Assembly (NCBI GenBank): GCA_033807775.1
Contig: CM066327.1
Coordinates: forward strand, 94,696,295-94,760,294
Source of the DNA: Saussurea involucrata
Taxonomy: Eukaryota; Streptophyta; Magnoliopsida; Asterales; Asteraceae
Reading direction: 5' to 3'
Length of the DNA: 64,000 nucleotides
Positions 63,065 to 64,000 of this stretch are shown piece by piece. The position numbers and the translations under genes are program-made. Under the pieces are notes generated by a model. The model searched no databases. It was not told the DNA's origin and worked only from the letters and a program-made list of their open reading frames with translations. Positions within the stretch are counted from its first letter, which is position 1; each line of letters opens with the position of its first letter.

Positions 63065-64000
63065 AAAATAAACAACAAAGTTTTTCACATTATGACATAG
63101 AAAGTATATTTGATACTAGTAAGGTTTCTGAAACAGTTAGTCAGAAAACTGAATCTTCTAATCAGAATTCTGATTGCTTAAGTCAGATCTCTGAGTCTGA
63201 AGGTCAGAAGTCTGAGTCTGTTAATCAGAATTCTAATTCAAAAAGTCAGAATTCTGAGCCAAATGAATATTCTGAAACAAAGTCAGAAGACTTTTTAGAA
63301 CTTGAAAAGAGATTTAATCTTGTAAATCAAGAACTTGAGGACTTAAGGAAATCTTTTGATAAAGTTGAAAATGATTACTGTGAAGTGGATGTTAGACTTG
63401 AAGAAGATTTAAAAGAAAAGAGTGTCTTTATTCAGAAAATAACAGAGCTTGAGAAACTGAAAGCTGAATATGATCTTTTCAAGATTAATGCTCTAAAAAA
63501 TAATGATAAATTCCTTAATGAATCAAGTACATATGAAAAAGGTGAATCATCTACTTCATCCTCTAACACAAACAGGTTGAATTTTTCAGAAAAAGAGGAT
63601 AGCAAAAGGAAAGATGATCTGAAAGAGTCTCTGAGAAGATTGGATTGAATTCTGCTTCTGTACCAAAAGCACATAGTTTTTGTAATAAATGCACCTGTAC
63701 TTTGAAAAATAGCAATAACAGTGAAAAGACTTATGGTACAGATCTGTTGTTACTTGCAAAGAAAAATCTCATTTGTGTTCAATGTGGTAGTGATTCTTTT
63801 CAATATTCTCAAAAATGTCCAATCACAATAACATCTGTTTCTTTTATAAGAAAAGACATTCAGAATACAGAAAAGAAGAATGTTTCTTTTTCTCAAACTC
63901 AGAGAAAAGAAAAGGTAAAAGAAGTGAAGCCTCAAACTAAAATCAAAGGAAAGAATGAGAAAGAGCTTATCGTGAAAGAAAAGAAAGTTGAAAACACTTC
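63065..64000 (+). pseudogene. gag: Gag C-terminal part, element K, runs off the window
   Basis: Frame 1 is open from about 63061 to TGA at 63646-63648. It encodes a Ser/Gln/Asn/Glu-rich repeat built on SQNSE or NQNSD (63140-63290), then a coiled coil (LEKRFNLVNQELEDLRKSFD onward). After a frame change near 63648, ICVQCGSDSFQYSQKC near 63774-63825 resembles the degenerate CCSYCG motif of B. No pol is reached by 64000. Confidence 0.7.

Larger units (their letters stand above)
60296..64000 (+). mobile_element. Element K: Ty1/copia element of a third family, 3' part outside window
   Basis: A 5' LTR (60296-60814), primer site and broken gag are present; pol lies beyond the window. GAATA (60291-60295) is the predicted target duplication. 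K inserted about 40 bp before the env-like ATG of L, inside the probable leader intron. Its dominant words are TTCTGA and TCAGAA, different from the other families. Confidence 0.85.

Overview
The window is plant nuclear DNA made almost entirely of nested LTR retrotransposons. I found no host gene, host tRNA or rRNA gene. Most elements look like Ty1/copia of the Sirevirus type. They have initiator-tRNA-Met type primer sites (TGGTATCAGAGC), a Gag with CCHC knuckles and a long coiled coil, the Pol order protease-integrase-RT-RNase H, and an extra large 'env-like' ORF after pol. A eudicot, perhaps Asteraceae, is my guess from general resemblance of the proteins; it is not proven by the sequence.

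Layout. Element A (+, 1-17564) has gag, pol and an env-like gene; a young non-autonomous element B (-, 7607-13239; identical 276-bp LTRs, TSD AACCA) sits inside its env-like ORF. A lies in the env tail of a relative, H (+, 17565-18708). H lies in the 3' LTR of D (-, 18709-37430). D carries a solo LTR X (22514-23440), a Ty3/gypsy-type solo LTR (25092-26705, TSD AGAGA) and a non-autonomous element E (27278-34409, TSD TCATC), which itself contains a fragment F. D lies in J (-, 37431-39061 and 52058-55371). J also hosts I (+, 39062-52057, TSD TAGAG) in its RT and L (-, from 55372) in its gag. L hosts K (+, from 60296, TSD GAATA). The inferred nest J>D>H>A>B is five levels deep.

How the parts work together. 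A, I and J once encoded gag and pol. B, D and E lack capsid, protease, integrase and RT; they keep LTRs, a primer site (seen in B and D), polypurine tracts and a Gag-like coiled-coil ORF, so they probably depended on proteins of autonomous relatives.

The points most worth a second look are these. (1) The env-like genes seem to have their own promoter: TATA boxes, a CCAAT-N10-CACG arrangement like the plant ER-stress element, and in the I/J/L group a 5'-UTR intron. The same CCAAT-N10-CACG arrangement is in the LTRs of I and L. (2) Six elements share a 3'-splice-site-like sequence 10-18 nt after the gag stop codon. (3) Three non-autonomous elements carry arrays of hairpins with compensatory stem changes downstream of gag. 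(4) Each element family is sprinkled with its own hexamer and that hexamer's reverse complement, in coding and non-coding parts alike. All boundaries, TSDs and motifs were read by eye; no alignment or database search was run.
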